A stretch of DNA of 64,000 bases, taken from positions 372,001 to 436,000 of the forward strand of contig CAJRBF020000003.1 in the NCBI GenBank assembly GCA_907165275.2, written 5' to 3'. Both the position numbers and the translations under genes were made by a program. Source of the DNA: Zygaena filipendulae (taxonomy: Eukaryota; Arthropoda; Insecta; Lepidoptera; Zygaenidae). Below are positions 1 through 10,197 of this stretch, piece by piece. Each line of letters starts with the position of its first letter. The first letter of the stretch is position 1. A model generated the notes under the pieces. The model saw only the letters and a list, made by a program, of their open reading frames with translations. It was not told the DNA's origin and made no database searches.

Positions 1-890
1 CATTTGGAGAATCCTCTACCTTGTGCAACACAGGGGGGGGGGGGGGGGGGGGTAACTGCTTTTAAGCAGGTGGTTAGCCATCATCGTGGGGTAGCGCTGG
101 ACGGGGCTACGCCGCCTCTCATAGATATTAATCTTTGGTATCTAAGAGAACCACAATTGCACAAAGACATAGCACTTGAACGTCGTACGGGAGGTGTTCT
201 CATGAGCATCATATTCCTGTCTCAGAATCCTTATCGCTACTAACGTCGATAGACGGGAGTTAGCAATTTTGCGAACCACCATTAACCATTAACATTTTGG
301 AGTCTCTCCAACACCGGGCGAACAACGTCCAAGCAAATAGCTGTTTAGCGAACTGGAAGAAGTGAGGTCTAGCGAATAAAGTAAGGTCTGTTCATGTATT
401 GGAAAAGGCGACCCAACTCAACGGACGTTGGGCGACCTAAAAGATATTCCTACGGGAATACAATAATAATGATAATATAAATCTAAACTGGGCCTGGATC
501 CACCCAGCAAAACTATGTCAATAAATCATAAAAATTTCCTAATTGTTTTATTTAACTAAGCCTAACCAACCTAACTCGATGTAGCGCAATCACGAAATCT
601 AAAGTGTCGTATCTCAACCTAAAAGAACTGAAGTTATTATAAACACAACGTAGAACAGGGTCTTAACTACTAGACGAAATTGGCCAAAAATGAGATGTTC
701 AACATCTTCGATGTTGTTCGTGTAATGATGGAGGAGGGTGAAAGTTACAACAGCTATCTTTGATAGGGTACCGACAAAATGACACTTCAAAGCTCTGACT
801 ACTATGGCACGCAAGAAATAGTACAGTGGATCAATAATTCTATTCATAATGAATATCCTACAAGTGAATCGGTGGTGGATGACGATTGAG
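1..890. other. Unassigned repeat-like flank
   Basis: No supported gene. The stretch starts with a run of 20 G residues at 33-52. An imperfect direct repeat (AGGTCT separated by about 20 bp) lies near 365-390. Short open frames on both strands look like chance. It may be the 3' part of an unrecognised transposable element, but nothing diagnostic was found. Confidence 0.4.
33..52. repeat. Homopolymer G tract (20 G)
   Basis: Uninterrupted run of 20 guanines between CACA and TAACTG. Such tracts are prone to slippage and sequencing error, so the length is uncertain. Confidence 0.9.
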
Positions 891-892
891 TT

Positions 893-1636
893 AATTTTAA
901 AGTGACAAAACCTCCCAAGTTGTGAGTCGAGGAGCGACGCGTCGCTCCGAACAAGATTCAGGTTTGCGACACTAACTCAGAAACCGCGTGCCTATCTGAA
1001 TACAACACCACCGTTAAAGAGGTCATCCACGCTTCGCGGCAAAAGATGCAAAAACTTTGTAAAGAGTACTGTCAAAATTATGTTCAAAAAATAAATAAAT
1101 AAATAGATGATCAAAACGATGATGCTGCTAGCGGTATATCTGAATACAGAAACAGTAAAGTTGTTTGTCCGAAAGACAAAGTCGCACAAAAAGATAGTTC
1201 AAACGATGCGGAAGACAGGGAGCCCATTTATTTAGATCTGTTACCTCCCAATAGCACTCAAATTATTCAAAGAAACACTAAAACAGTCTCTTATCAAGAA
1301 AAGCTAATGTTGAGAGCACGCCTGGTGTACAAATCTGAAGAGCAGAATTCCCATATATCTTTGGTAGAGTACAAAAAAAACATTAGATAAGTTGTTCCTT
1401 AATTTAAACGTTCCAAAAAAGACCAAAAATAATGTGACATCTGAAGTGACCACCCCAGAAAATGTTCCAAATTTGGTACATGCGCTGAGCAAAGACAGTA
1501 AAAAAGCTGAGGCCACAGATATGATTCAGCCTTCACATCGAGTCAACCAAAGAAAAATCGACGGATATTAAATAATCCACCACCTCCTAAGTTAGTAGAT
1601 GCTCCAATATTTTATCCAACTGCGGCAAAGTTTACT
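893..1636 (+). pseudogene. Decayed exon of a JmjN-domain (Jumonji family, possibly Jarid2-like) gene
   Basis: A long, nearly open + strand frame runs from about 893, with stops at 923-925 (TGA) and 1100-1102 (TAA), to a TAA at 1388-1390. After an A8 run (about 1373-1380) the reading moves to another frame for about 55 codons. It shifts again near 1555-1565 into a segment reading NNPPPPKLVDAPIFYPTAAKF. The APIFYPT..KF block resembles the start of the JmjN domain found N-terminal to JmjC in Jumonji proteins (Jarid2, KDM4, KDM5), where a P-x-F/Y-x-PT-x-x-EF pattern is typical. The exon stops at ACT|GTAAGT, a strong splice donor, at 1637. The upstream part is hydrophilic and Lys-rich, as in linker regions of such proteins. 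The remaining JmjN and JmjC exons are not in the window. The two stops and two frameshifts argue for a dead copy; assembly error is possible. Jarid2 as the precise relative is a guess. Confidence 0.5.
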
Positions 1637-2478
1637 GTAAGTACTCTATTATACAATATTATCATAATAATTCTTTAATATTGGCGGCAGCCAAAATTCA
1701 AAACAACCAGCATTCACCAAATCACCTTTTTATTCATTATTTATAAACACACTACAAATATCTTAGTATCTTTCACAACAATGACACACAATAACATTTT
1801 GATGTTTACCAGGCAATTGCTCAACGTTGAATGTCGCCCAATCCAACGCGCATTCGGCGCCATCGTAGTTCCGGAAGCGCCGAATACGCGCCAAACCAGA
1901 AACGCAGGAAAAATATTCAGAAGACAAAATAATAGAATTCTAAAATATTATTATAAATCATTATTTGAATTTATATATTTAAGAAGAATGTATATATTAT
2001 CAATATTAACAACACTGAAATATTATATTTCTTTATCGGAAATGACAAAACTGAAAATTTACATTGACACCGGATGTGCCGCAATTGCTTCGTGTTATCA
2101 CAAATTATTCTAGTTTCATATGATAATCAAGATAATTATAATATAAATGATTGTAGATTTATAGATTACGCTAACAGCTCGGCCTTCCTGAGTTTCGCGA
2201 GTCTCTTCGCGGCATACACATAGTACAAATAAACGTGTAAAATAATTAAACAAAAAAAAAATAAGTAAATAAAATAAAATTCGGATAATAATTGCTGACT
2301 TCTATACGATTTTAATACAATCATAATCAAATCTAATGAAACGAAGAATAAACATTTAATGATTACAAACATTATCAATTATAGAGCTGCTGAAATTAAT
2401 GTCACCTCTTACTAAACCTGTTATATTTACATTTCTAATAATATCCAATAATCTAATCTATTAATATATCTATATATA
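1637..2478. other. AT-rich sequence, former intron or element flank
   Basis: Starts with the GTAAGT donor of the JmjN exon and continues as AT-rich sequence with a GC-richer stretch at about 1820-1915. Short open frames on either strand have no recognisable domain. This is also where the 3' LTR of the minus-strand gypsy element at 4094-8823 would be expected, but no second copy of any part was found upstream of that element. Confidence 0.4.
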
Positions 2479-4068
2479 CAGGCTGTTGTTTTGGTCAACA
2501 ACGCCCGTCACAGAGGTGGTTGTACTAACGATACTGATGTCAAAAAAAATATAAAAAAAATAATTATTTTTTCAAGGAAAATCCGAAAAAATTATTTATT
2601 TTGTTTATACAAGCGGGCGAGCCTACGCTACCGGTCGTTGACCGCGCGGCGCGGCGCGCATCATACGGCATGCAATAGTACCTACGTACATAGTACCTAC
2701 ATACACCCCGCCTCGGTGGGAACGCGGGCGAATGCGGCGGGGCGGCCGGGCGGCGGGGGCCGGGGGGCGCGGCGATGTGCCACCCCCGCCCGCCGGCGCT
2801 AGCGCCAGTGCAGCGGCCAGGCGACAGCCAGTCTGCCTACCACAGCCGCGGCTATTGCGCGTGCGTTGTTTCTGTGCTAAAATGGCTCGGTCGTTCACAG
2901 GATTAACCAATAGTGAAATTTACGATTTATTGAGTATTTACTTTCGTAATAGCGAAGATGAAGCGAATAGTGTGGCCGAGTGGAGTGCGTCGTTTTCAAC
3001 TCGTCCAAGTGTTACACCATAAGGACTGTTGTTTTTAGTCTCAGGGAATGGGTAACATTCGCTACACCTCGTCACACAACAGGTACCTAGAGGTCAATCT
3101 GGGCTCCCTGTTAATGTTCAAGATGCAGTCCTTGAATACCTACTTTCGTGCGCAGCCGCGCGCGAATACCTACCTACCTGGGATGCTGGGCGAAGCTTTG
3201 GCATTGACCATTTAACATCGGAGTTTGGTGATCGTTGGATAGGAAGAGGTGGACCCATACCGTGGCCACCACGTTCACCCGATCTAACTCAATTGGACTT
3301 TTATTTGTGGGGTGACGTAAAGTGGTACGCATGACGAATACGCCGACACATTAAAACAAGAGATACTGAACGCTTTAGAAGTGATTACGAACAATTAAAC
3401 TGTTTTATCGCGATTAAAAGACAATTTGCGATGTCGTGCTTCTGTGTGCATCGCGCAACGCGGTAGACACTGAACAGATAAACCGTTAACGTAAAATCAG
3501 TGTAAATAAAAAAAACTTTTAGAAGACTTCGTGTTATGTGTAATCAATAATTTGTAAATCACGTTTAATGATTGTAAATAAGTTCGTTCACCTTTTTAAA
3601 TACGCCAAAGGTACTTAATAACAGCGCCATAGAACTTTAATGGATATTATTAATGGATAAAAATGTCATTTCTAATTTAATAATTTCTAAATTATTCAGT
3701 TCCTTTGCCGGTCCTAAGCCCAGTAAAGTATGGAGGGAAAGAGAGTCTAAAATGTTTTGTTTACTTACCGTGATCTAAATAGGTAAAACGTTTGTGCAAA
3801 AGTAGGTAGGTAGGTACCGACGACGACGAGACGCGCGATGTAGCTGCTCGTAGCGCGTAGAATCTATGATGTCGTAGCTCTAGTCTACGCGCTAAGGCTT
3901 TACCAATTACCATTTAATGTAAACATTTTTAGATATCTTGTGCAGAGATTTTCTTTTAAATAATGTTCCGAATTATAAAAAATATTTTTTTTTTATATTT
4001 TTTTTAGAACCCATATTAGTTATATTACTACCTCCGTTACGCGCGTTGCTGACCAAAACAACAGCCTG
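2479..4068 (+). mobile_element. Defective Tc1/mariner-like (IS630 superfamily) transposon, copy A
   Basis: A 1,590-bp element bounded by TA dinucleotides (2477-2478 and 4069-4070). Imperfect terminal inverted repeats of about 45 bp begin CAGGCTGTTGTTTTGGTCA at both ends. Inside are AT-rich subterminal blocks and a very GC-rich segment (about 2635-2880) directly upstream of a transposase ATG at 2882. Only the N-terminal helix-turn-helix part and the C-terminal part of the transposase remain. A 1,580-bp relative with the same structure lies inverted at 10198-11777. Near 3851-3894 it carries an 11-bp perfect inverted repeat (arms TAGCGCGTAGA and its complement). It sits 25 bp downstream of the pol stop of the neighbouring gypsy element, so it probably landed in that element's 3' region. 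Confidence 0.8.
2882..3474 (+). pseudogene. Internally deleted transposase remnant of mariner-like copy A
   Basis: The ATG at 2882 starts a frame reading MARSFTGLTNSEIYDLLSIY, followed by a helix-turn-helix-like stretch with TRPSVTP and, in another frame, a RHTTG block. This jumps to a C-terminal block with DRWIGRGGPIPWPPRSPDL and LDFYLWG, the signature around the third catalytic acid of DDE_3/mariner-type transposases common in arthropods. The first two catalytic acids and the region between are absent, so the product cannot be active. After a stop at 3332-3334 a C-terminal tail continues in another frame (ADTLKQEILNAL, then RLKDNLRCRASVCIA). Copy B has the same internal deletion, so the defect predates the spread of this subfamily, which must have been moved by transposase supplied in trans. 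Confidence 0.75.
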
Positions 4069-4093
4069 TATAGTTATAAATAATATTTAATAT

Positions 4094-7000
4094 TTATTTA
4101 TTCTCAGTATTGTTAAAATTTACGTTACTAGTATCATCATTTGAAGTATTAATAGATTTACTATTTACACCACATTCGTTTTTTTTATTAATATCGCTCT
4201 CATCATCATTCGAACTACTATCAAAGTCCCTGTCAAAACTCATCCAAGCCTGAATTTTATCAATTGCTACCACACCTTCGTACCGTCGATTATTTTTGCG
4301 CGACAATGGTGTATCCTCGATTACGAACCTATCGTTTTCCAGGACTTTTATGATGCGATAAGGACCCTGATATTTTGTGACTAACTTTTGCGATTGACCA
4401 TCATGTGGTACTTGCCTTTCTACACGAACTAGATCACCGATTTTGTACTTCTTTGCCTTCTTTCTATGTTGATTGTATCTTTCCGCATCTTTTATTTGTT
4501 GTACTGCTATACGTTCAGACGTAGCCTGTCTTAAGTTTTTTAATTCATCGTGGGATATTACAGAAGTTGTTTCGTTTACAATTGTACTTAACATTCCCTG
4601 AGTTTTGTGATTTATATTAAACCCGAATAAAAGTTCTGATGGAGATTTTTGAGTTGTTTTATGTACTGTCGTATTTAAACCAATTTGAATATTTTTAACG
4701 TGTTCGTCCCACCTTTTTTCATCGTTACCATGGTTCGACGTAGCTAAAGCTTCGGTAATGGTGCGATTAAAGCGCTCAACTTGGCCATTGGCCCTTGGAG
4801 TTGCAACTGCGTTCATTACGTGTTTTATCCCATATTCGGCTGTAAATTCTTTAAAGATTTTACTTGTAAAGCTTGATCCTCTATCCGTAATGAGACGAGT
4901 TGGAACTCCAAAGAAGCCAATGTGATCTTTTAGAATTTTTACAGTCGTTTGTGACTTAGTATTTTTAACAGGCGCAATATTAATAAATTTAGTAAAACTA
5001 TCGATTATAACTAGTAAGTAACAATTACCATTCCTACTTTTTATAAATGGCCCTAAGTGGTCCGCATCGACGGTGTGGAATGGTATGCTTACCTTTTCGA
5101 TTGGGTGTAACATACCTTCCCGTTTTCCACCGTGTGCCTTATGGTGAGCGCACTCTAAGCAGGCTAAGACGTACTTCTTCACAAACCGCCTCATACGCTT
5201 AAACCAGTAATGTTTTTTTATTCGAGCTAGAGTTTTTTCATAACCGCAATGGCCTACATCATCATGGTGTTTCTTTACAATTTGCCATCTGGCACCTTTA
5301 GGCACAACCCATTTTAATTCATCCCCTATTATACGGTATACACGTCCGTTTTTCACCTTGAAGTTTCCGTAAACATCTGCAACCTTTTCTGAGTTAGAAT
5401 CGCTTAGTATATTTTTAATATTAGTAATGTCGTCATCTACCGATTGCACTGTGGTTATCCAATCTTGTTCGCTGTCAACTATTAGAACATCTAGTACGTG
5501 AGTTTCAGGAGTCTCAATTTCAACCGGGTTACGACTTAAGGCGTCTACATGAGCCATTTTTGCGCCTGGTCTATATTCAATCGAACAATCAAACTCTTGT
5601 AACTGGATCCACCACCGTGCAATTCTAGGTACCAGGTCTCTTTTAACTAATGTAGATCTAAGCGCGCTGCAGTCAGTTTGTATTACAAATGAAATCCCGA
5701 GAAGATAAACTCTAAACCTCTGTAATGACGAAATAACAGCTAAGGTTTCTAGTTCATAGGAGTGGTATTTTTGCTCCTCAGGGGTGGTCTTGCGGCTAAA
5801 GTAAGAAACTGGCTGGAGAATTCCTTTATCATTACGTTGGAGTAAGATACCTGCTAAGCCATTTTTGCTGGCATCTGTATGAAGTTGCGTCTCGGCTAAA
5901 GGATCATAAAGAGCTAGGAGTGGTCTTTTGGAAAGCAAGTCTTTAATGAGTGTGAACGCATCCTCCTGAGTTTTGCCCCAAGTCCAAACCTTGTCTTTTT
6001 TCAACAAGTCCGATAACGGTGCCGCTAGTGTAGCGTAGCCTTTAATAAATCTCCTAAAGAATCCTGATAAGCCAAGAAATTGACGGAGTTCATGTTGGTT
6101 TTTAGGGATTGGGAACTTCGACACTGCGTCAGACTTTTTAGAACCGGGTCGAATGCCATTTGCGCTAACTTCAAATCCAAGGAAATCAATATTATCAAGA
6201 AAAAAGTTACATTTACTTAACTTTGATGTTAATTTTCCTTTTCTTAGTAAATCAAGAACCTCTTTTAATCTTTCTAAACCTTCGTCAAAGTTTTTACAAG
6301 GAATAAGGATATCATCCATATAGACTAAAGCATATTTCATTTTAGCATCTGAAAGTATTTTATTTATAGTCCTTTGGAAAACAGAAGGAGCATTAACAAG
6401 ACCAAATGGCATTCTATTAAATTCGAACTGTCCATCCGGGGTAATGAACGCGGTTTTAGGTCGAGAACTTTCACTGATGGGAATCTGGTAATAGCCAGAT
6501 GCTAAATCTAATGTTATAAACATTTTGTTCCCAGAAAGCATATCTAGCTGGTCTTCAATACGCGGTAAGGGATAATGGTCCTTTTTAGTTTTTCGGTTAA
6601 GAGCGCGGTAATCTACACACAACCTCTTATCACCGGTTTTTTTCTTGACGAGCACTATTGGACTTGCATATGGTGATGAGGATTCCCTAACAATATCGCT
6701 GTCAACCATCTCCTGAATCATTTCACGGACTAAACATCTTTCTGGGTATGACATACGGTACGGTCTGTACACGACAGGGTCTGAATCATCAAGATCAATC
6801 GTCATTTCAGTAACGTCAGTATATCCTAAATCTTTAAGGCTACTAGAAAAGCAATCGTTGTAATCTAATAAAGTACGTTGAAGCGTCAGACGTTGCTGAG
6901 TGGTTAAATCGGGATTACAAATTATAGTGTCATCTACCTCAGTCGAGTTGAGAGTAATGGAAAGCGTATACTTAGTCTTATTTATTGGTGCTGCCCTAGT

Positions 7001-8116
7001 TATTAGCTCCCCTTTTCCTATAGTGATGTCGCTGCTCGAAACATTAAATATAAGGAAGGCACAACGCTCGTTCGTAACGCTATACTCGCCAGGCAGTAAA
7101 TAATACTCGCGACCAATTGGTCCTCGGACAGAACCATTTACGTAAACATTACCAGATTTCATAGAACTACACTGAACCAATACGGGTTTTAGGCTACTAG
7201 AAGGAATAGTGGTAGAGTTGGATGTAACAAAGTGAGCTTTTCCTTCGTTTTGAAATTTTTGAAAAATAATTTTATCTGGACTTTTGGTTATTACTATGTT
7301 CGGTTTCTCAGTAAAGGAGTGCCCAAGCAGTACGGCATGTTTCAACACATAATCTTCGACTACGTATATGGTTACAATTTCCTTAATGCCCTGTACCTCT
7401 ACATCTGCTACTATCATACCTATAGGGTAGACTAAATGATTGCCAATACCTCTAAGCGTAGGCATTTCGGTATTTTTAATAATGTGGGTATTTAAAGACT
7501 TAACATCACTTTCTCTTATTAAAGAGCATTGACTACCTAGGTCTAAGTGGCATTCAAAAATTTTATCGTTGACTTTTATATTCATTATATATTTACTGTT
7601 CGCATTGTCAGAAATACTAACTTCGGATACATTTTTCTCATTTTTATCTACAGAATTTTTGTTAGGAATTTCATTAAATTTGTTTCTATAGCAATTTGTT
7701 GACTGATGCCCTAGTCTATCGCAACTGGTGCACTTTACCAGTGGTTTATCGCATTTAAAACTCGGATGTCCAATCTGATTACAGTTAAAACATTTTATAC
7801 TTGAATTGTTGCCTACGGATTTCGATAATACAGATCTATTGCTAGAGATTACACTCCTATCATTCCTAATTTTCCTAAAACTATCACTACCGTCTCTATG
7901 ATTCCCCACTTTGACTGTCCTAAAATATTTCAAGACTCGTGCAGGTTCTGTAAATTCTGCAGCTTGCGCTCCTACTCTAACCGCACGATCGTCTACACCA
8001 TGTAACAGGCAATCTACCGCTTCCCTACCATTTATCCTACAACGATGTAAGAGATTTATCTTTGCGTAATAATACTGCTCTAACGACTCTCCGTAACGTA
8101 CTCTCTTATTTAGCAT
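4094..8116 (-). CDS. Ty3/gypsy Pol polyprotein with C-terminal part of Gag
   Basis: An open 1,340-codon frame. In order it has a Gag C-terminal part with two CX2CX4HX4C zinc knuckles (C109-C122, C129-C142); an aspartic protease with DLGS at 192-195 and an LLG motif near 264; reverse transcriptase with catalytic D537 and YMDD at 599-602; RNase H with D748, E788 and D815; and integrase with an HHCC zinc site (H951, H956, C986, C989) and a DD35E triad (D1019, D1078, E1114). A basic chromatin-binding-like region and an acidic Asn/Ser-rich tail follow. All main catalytic residues are present; the protease active site reads DLG rather than the usual DTG or DSG. Gag and Pol occupy one frame here. 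The ATG at 8116 lies inside gag and is not the natural start: the frame is entered from upstream gag, where this copy is damaged. No env frame follows. Confidence 0.9.
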   Translation of the reverse strand: MLNKRVRYGESLEQYYYAKINLLHRCRINGREAVDCLLHGVDDRAVRVGAQAAEFTEPARVLKYFRTVKVGNHRDGSDSFRKIRNDRSVISSNRSVLSKSVGNNSSIKCFNCNQIGHPSFKCDKPLVKCTSCDRLGHQSTNCYRNKFNEIPNKNSVDKNEKNVSEVSISDNANSKYIMNIKVNDKIFECHLDLGSQCSLIRESDVKSLNTHIIKNTEMPTLRGIGNHLVYPIGMIVADVEVQGIKEIVTIYVVEDYVLKHAVLLGHSFTEKPNIVITKSPDKIIFQKFQNEGKAHFVTSNSTTIPSSSLKPVLVQCSSMKSGNVYVNGSVRGPIGREYYLLPGEYSVTNERCAFLIFNVSSSDITIGKGELITRAAPINKTKYTLSITLNSTEVDDTIICNPDLTTQQRLTLQRTLLDYNDCFSSSLKDLGYTDVTEMTIDLDDSDPVVYRPYRMSYPERCLVREMIQEMVDSDIVRESSSPYASPIVLVKKKTGDKRLCVDYRALNRKTKKDHYPLPRIEDQLDMLSGNKMFITLDLASGYYQIPISESSRPKTAFITPDGQFEFNRMPFGLVNAPSVFQRTINKILSDAKMKYALVYMDDILIPCKNFDEGLERLKEVLDLLRKGKLTSKLSKCNFFLDNIDFLGFEVSANGIRPGSKKSDAVSKFPIPKNQHELRQFLGLSGFFRRFIKGYATLAAPLSDLLKKDKVWTWGKTQEDAFTLIKDLLSKRPLLALYDPLAETQLHTDASKNGLAGILLQRNDKGILQPVSYFSRKTTPEEQKYHSYELETLAVISSLQRFRVYLLGISFVIQTDCSALRSTLVKRDLVPRIARWWIQLQEFDCSIEYRPGAKMAHVDALSRNPVEIETPETHVLDVLIVDSEQDWITTVQSVDDDITNIKNILSDSNSEKVADVYGNFKVKNGRVYRIIGDELKWVVPKGARWQIVKKHHDDVGHCGYEKTLARIKKHYWFKRMRRFVKKYVLACLECAHHKAHGGKREGMLHPIEKVSIPFHTVDADHLGPFIKSRNGNCYLLVIIDSFTKFINIAPVKNTKSQTTVKILKDHIGFFGVPTRLITDRGSSFTSKIFKEFTAEYGIKHVMNAVATPRANGQVERFNRTITEALATSNHGNDEKRWDEHVKNIQIGLNTTVHKTTQKSPSELLFGFNINHKTQGMLSTIVNETTSVISHDELKNLRQATSERIAVQQIKDAERYNQHRKKAKKYKIGDLVRVERQVPHDGQSQKLVTKYQGPYRIIKVLENDRFVIEDTPLSRKNNRRYEGVVAIDKIQAWMSFDRDFDSSSNDDESDINKKNECGVNSKSINTSNDDTSNVNFNNTENK

Positions 8117-8301
8117 TTCAGTAAGAAGCTCCGCGTAATCCTCACGACTAGGGAAGGAATCTCTTTTTCACTCCACCCATAAATTTCGGCACACTCTTCC
8201 ACTTTATTGATCCAAGTAAGCATGTTTTGTTCTTTCGTCATGGGATCGAAATCGGGTATGACGCTATGATTATTATTATTAAAGGGCAATTTAATTTTAT
8301 C
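8117..8301 (-). pseudogene. Gag middle region, frameshifted and probably deleted
   Basis: Directly after the TGA that ends the upstream frame, the same frame continues open and reads IPDFDPMTKEQNMLTWINKV and EECAEIYGW, which matches the start of the Ty3/gypsy Gag capsid region. About 45 codons later the Gag-like sequence resumes in a different frame (FPSREDYAELLTEML), which leads into the long pol frame. Gag proteins of this type usually have a few dozen more residues between these two blocks, so a small out-of-frame deletion near 8155-8165 is likely. That part is inference from family knowledge. Confidence 0.6.
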
Positions 8302-8823
8302 TCAATCCTTAATATCTTTGATAATAGAAATAAATTTATCTAACACCTCATTAGTTTGATTTTCCGAATACTTAACTTTTTTTGACTTTGAATAAGTTCT
8401 GACATGGTTACCTGCCGAGTCTGATGACGAGTTCGAATATCTACGCCGACGACGTCTATCACCGCTGCTCGTCCTTGATGCTGATCTGCTCCGATGACGT
8501 CCATCCTCATTTTCCGATTTCTCCGCAGATGTGCTCCGTCTTTTCCCACTCCTACATTTTACTTTTAAAATAGGACTCCTATCAATATTTTCCCTAGATA
8601 TTCCTGAAGTTCCACTAACCTCTCGTGAACTCGGTCCTTCACCACGACCGCAGTTATCATACCCTTGACCTCGGGTGGACCCTTCACCTCGGGTATTATC
8701 CATGTTAAGCTCTTGACCTCGAGCCTTCACTATCCTTAGCCCTTGACCTCGAGCTTCCTCAAACACTAACCTTTGACCACGGGTATCATCATAGTTTGTC
8801 TGGTCCATGTCTCTGCAACTCAT
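8302..8823 (-). CDS. N-terminal Gag-like ORF with RGQ repeats and Arg/Ser-rich tail
   Basis: A 173-codon frame from ATG at 8823 to TGA at 8302-8304. The first 65 residues hold degenerate repeats of a roughly 12-residue unit around ARGQ/TRGE. Residues about 90-140 are Arg/Ser-rich (RRRRR, SRSAS), and the end is a short amphipathic segment. There is no known enzymatic domain. It lies in line with the gag capsid fragment, separated from it by a single TGA, so it is most simply the Gag N-terminus with one nonsense codon. A separate small protein, or stop-codon readthrough, cannot be excluded. The basic stretch could bind nucleic acid. Confidence 0.55.
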   Translation of the reverse strand: MSCRDMDQTNYDDTRGQRLVFEEARGQGLRIVKARGQELNMDNTRGEGSTRGQGYDNCGRGEGPSSREVSGTSGISRENIDRSPILKVKCRSGKRRSTSAEKSENEDGRHRSRSASRTSSGDRRRRRRYSNSSSDSAGNHVRTYSKSKKVKYSENQTNEVLDKFISIIKDIKD

Positions 8824-9728
8824 ACAATAGAAGGAAAAGCTTAAAAATTATTCACAAAATACTTAGCGGACTGGATTCAACTCACAAGGTGAGGTTTTTT
8901 CGATAAAAAGGTTAAATAAAAGCATAAATATTGTAATTTACCTATGCTACATATTTTATACACACACACTACATATTTATTACGAGTTCGTATTTAATCA
9001 GATAGTAATAAAAACACAAAAAGGATCAACCTTACTGTGGTACAATTAAAACGATTTGTATAATATTACCTACTAATGTTGTTAATTGATACTTTATTGC
9101 ACTATAGTGTTCACTCAAGTGTTTTTGTAGATAAAAGAAGGGAAAGAAAAAGAAAAAAAAAAGTATTCATGATATATAACATAAATCACCAAATATTAGT
9201 CGGTAAATTATTAATTATCAACGGCAAAATCTGAATATTATCATAATAGGGTTATTTCATTTAATTTCATTTCATTTCATAAGTACAGAGTAACTCCATT
9301 GTCTCCTTTTTTCAATCTACCCACTAACTCACTTCAATTGTTCTTTAATGAAGCTTTGTATGTTTATGAAAATAAAGGAATTTAGAAAGTAGCAAGAAAG
9401 AAAAACCCATGTGTAGTGTTTGTGTCTATTAAGTAGGTAGATATAATACGTTGTCTCATGTATCCCAGAGAGGGTATAAAGAAATATCGTGGGGATAAAT
9501 AAAGATCGTCAACATCACCCGACGGGTAGTCTGTTGTTAGGCGCGGAGCGAGTCGGACGTGCGCTCGCGCAAGGATCAGGCAGTAGTAGTGACAGTAACT
9601 GGTAGGTATAATACCGTGTCAATGTATCGACGTATGCTTATTAAATATACTTGCTACCCACCTTTTACTTATGTTTACCTAAAATATTTATTTATTTTTT
9701 TAGCTATTAATAACATAAATAATAATCA
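8824..9728. other. Unassigned AT-rich sequence, expected leader/LTR of the first gypsy element
   Basis: Contains an A-rich run (about 9136-9162), an ATTTC-type simple repeat (about 9256-9280), and a TATA-like GAGGGTATAAAG followed by ATAAATAAAGATCG and a GC-rich stretch (about 9470-9590) that resembles an LTR promoter or R region. No primer-binding site next to an LTR end and no repeat of this sequence on the other side of pol was found, so an LTR is not called. Confidence 0.35.
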
Positions 9729-9732
9729 AGAT
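9729..9732. repeat. Target-site duplication AGAT, left
   Basis: AGAT directly before the left LTR, matching AGAT at 18263-18266 after the right LTR. Four-base duplications are usual for Ty3/gypsy errantivirus-type integration. Confidence 0.85.
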
Positions 9733-10197
9733 AGTCAAGTTTTTGGGCGCTCGAGAGGGCTTTTTAAAAAGACAATTTAATTATTAAAAAGCTTTAATGT
9801 GTTAGCCCTTAGGTGTTTTGGTACAGACTGAATACAAAAAGGAGTTTCTTAATTCTAAGAAGAAAGAAAGAAAGAAAGAAAATAAATTTATTTGTCAACC
9901 AACACATAACTAATATATAACTGCAACAATACAAAAATGTTGACAAAATGGTCCCGGCTCAGCATAATACTACCTCACACAGTTAACAGTGTGAGGCAGC
10001 GCTGGTTTTCAGCCGGAACCACGGTAAAAAATAAATAAAAGTAAAAAATAAACTATAAAACCAAAATTACAATAAAAAAAAATGAACTATATAACTAAAC
10101 AAAAAATAGAATAAAATAACAATAAATATATATAAATACGTGACGTCTCGGACACCGTTACTTACAATAATCTGATTATAATACATAAATTACTATA

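Noticed and set aside
560..590. CCTAA-like motifs suggesting insect telomere repeats
   Set aside because: Only two isolated copies, no array.
660..890. Possible host coding fragment on the + strand (short helical stretch around IVQWINNSIHNEYPT)
   Set aside because: Requires several frameshifts in a short stretch and no family could be named with any confidence.
1781..2113. 110-codon + strand frame
   Set aside because: AT-rich, no domain, no similarity to neighbouring coding sequence; chance frame likely.
2491..2910. Open frames on both strands in the GC-rich block of mariner-like copy A (and the counterpart at 11312-11624)
   Set aside because: Pro/Arg/Gly-rich frames open on both strands come from GC richness; the transposase starts after the block.
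9400..9600. LTR-like stretch with TATAAAG and AATAAAGATC followed by GC-rich sequence
   Set aside because: No partner copy, no TG...CA borders with target duplication, and orientation opposite to the neighbouring gypsy element; kept only as unassigned.
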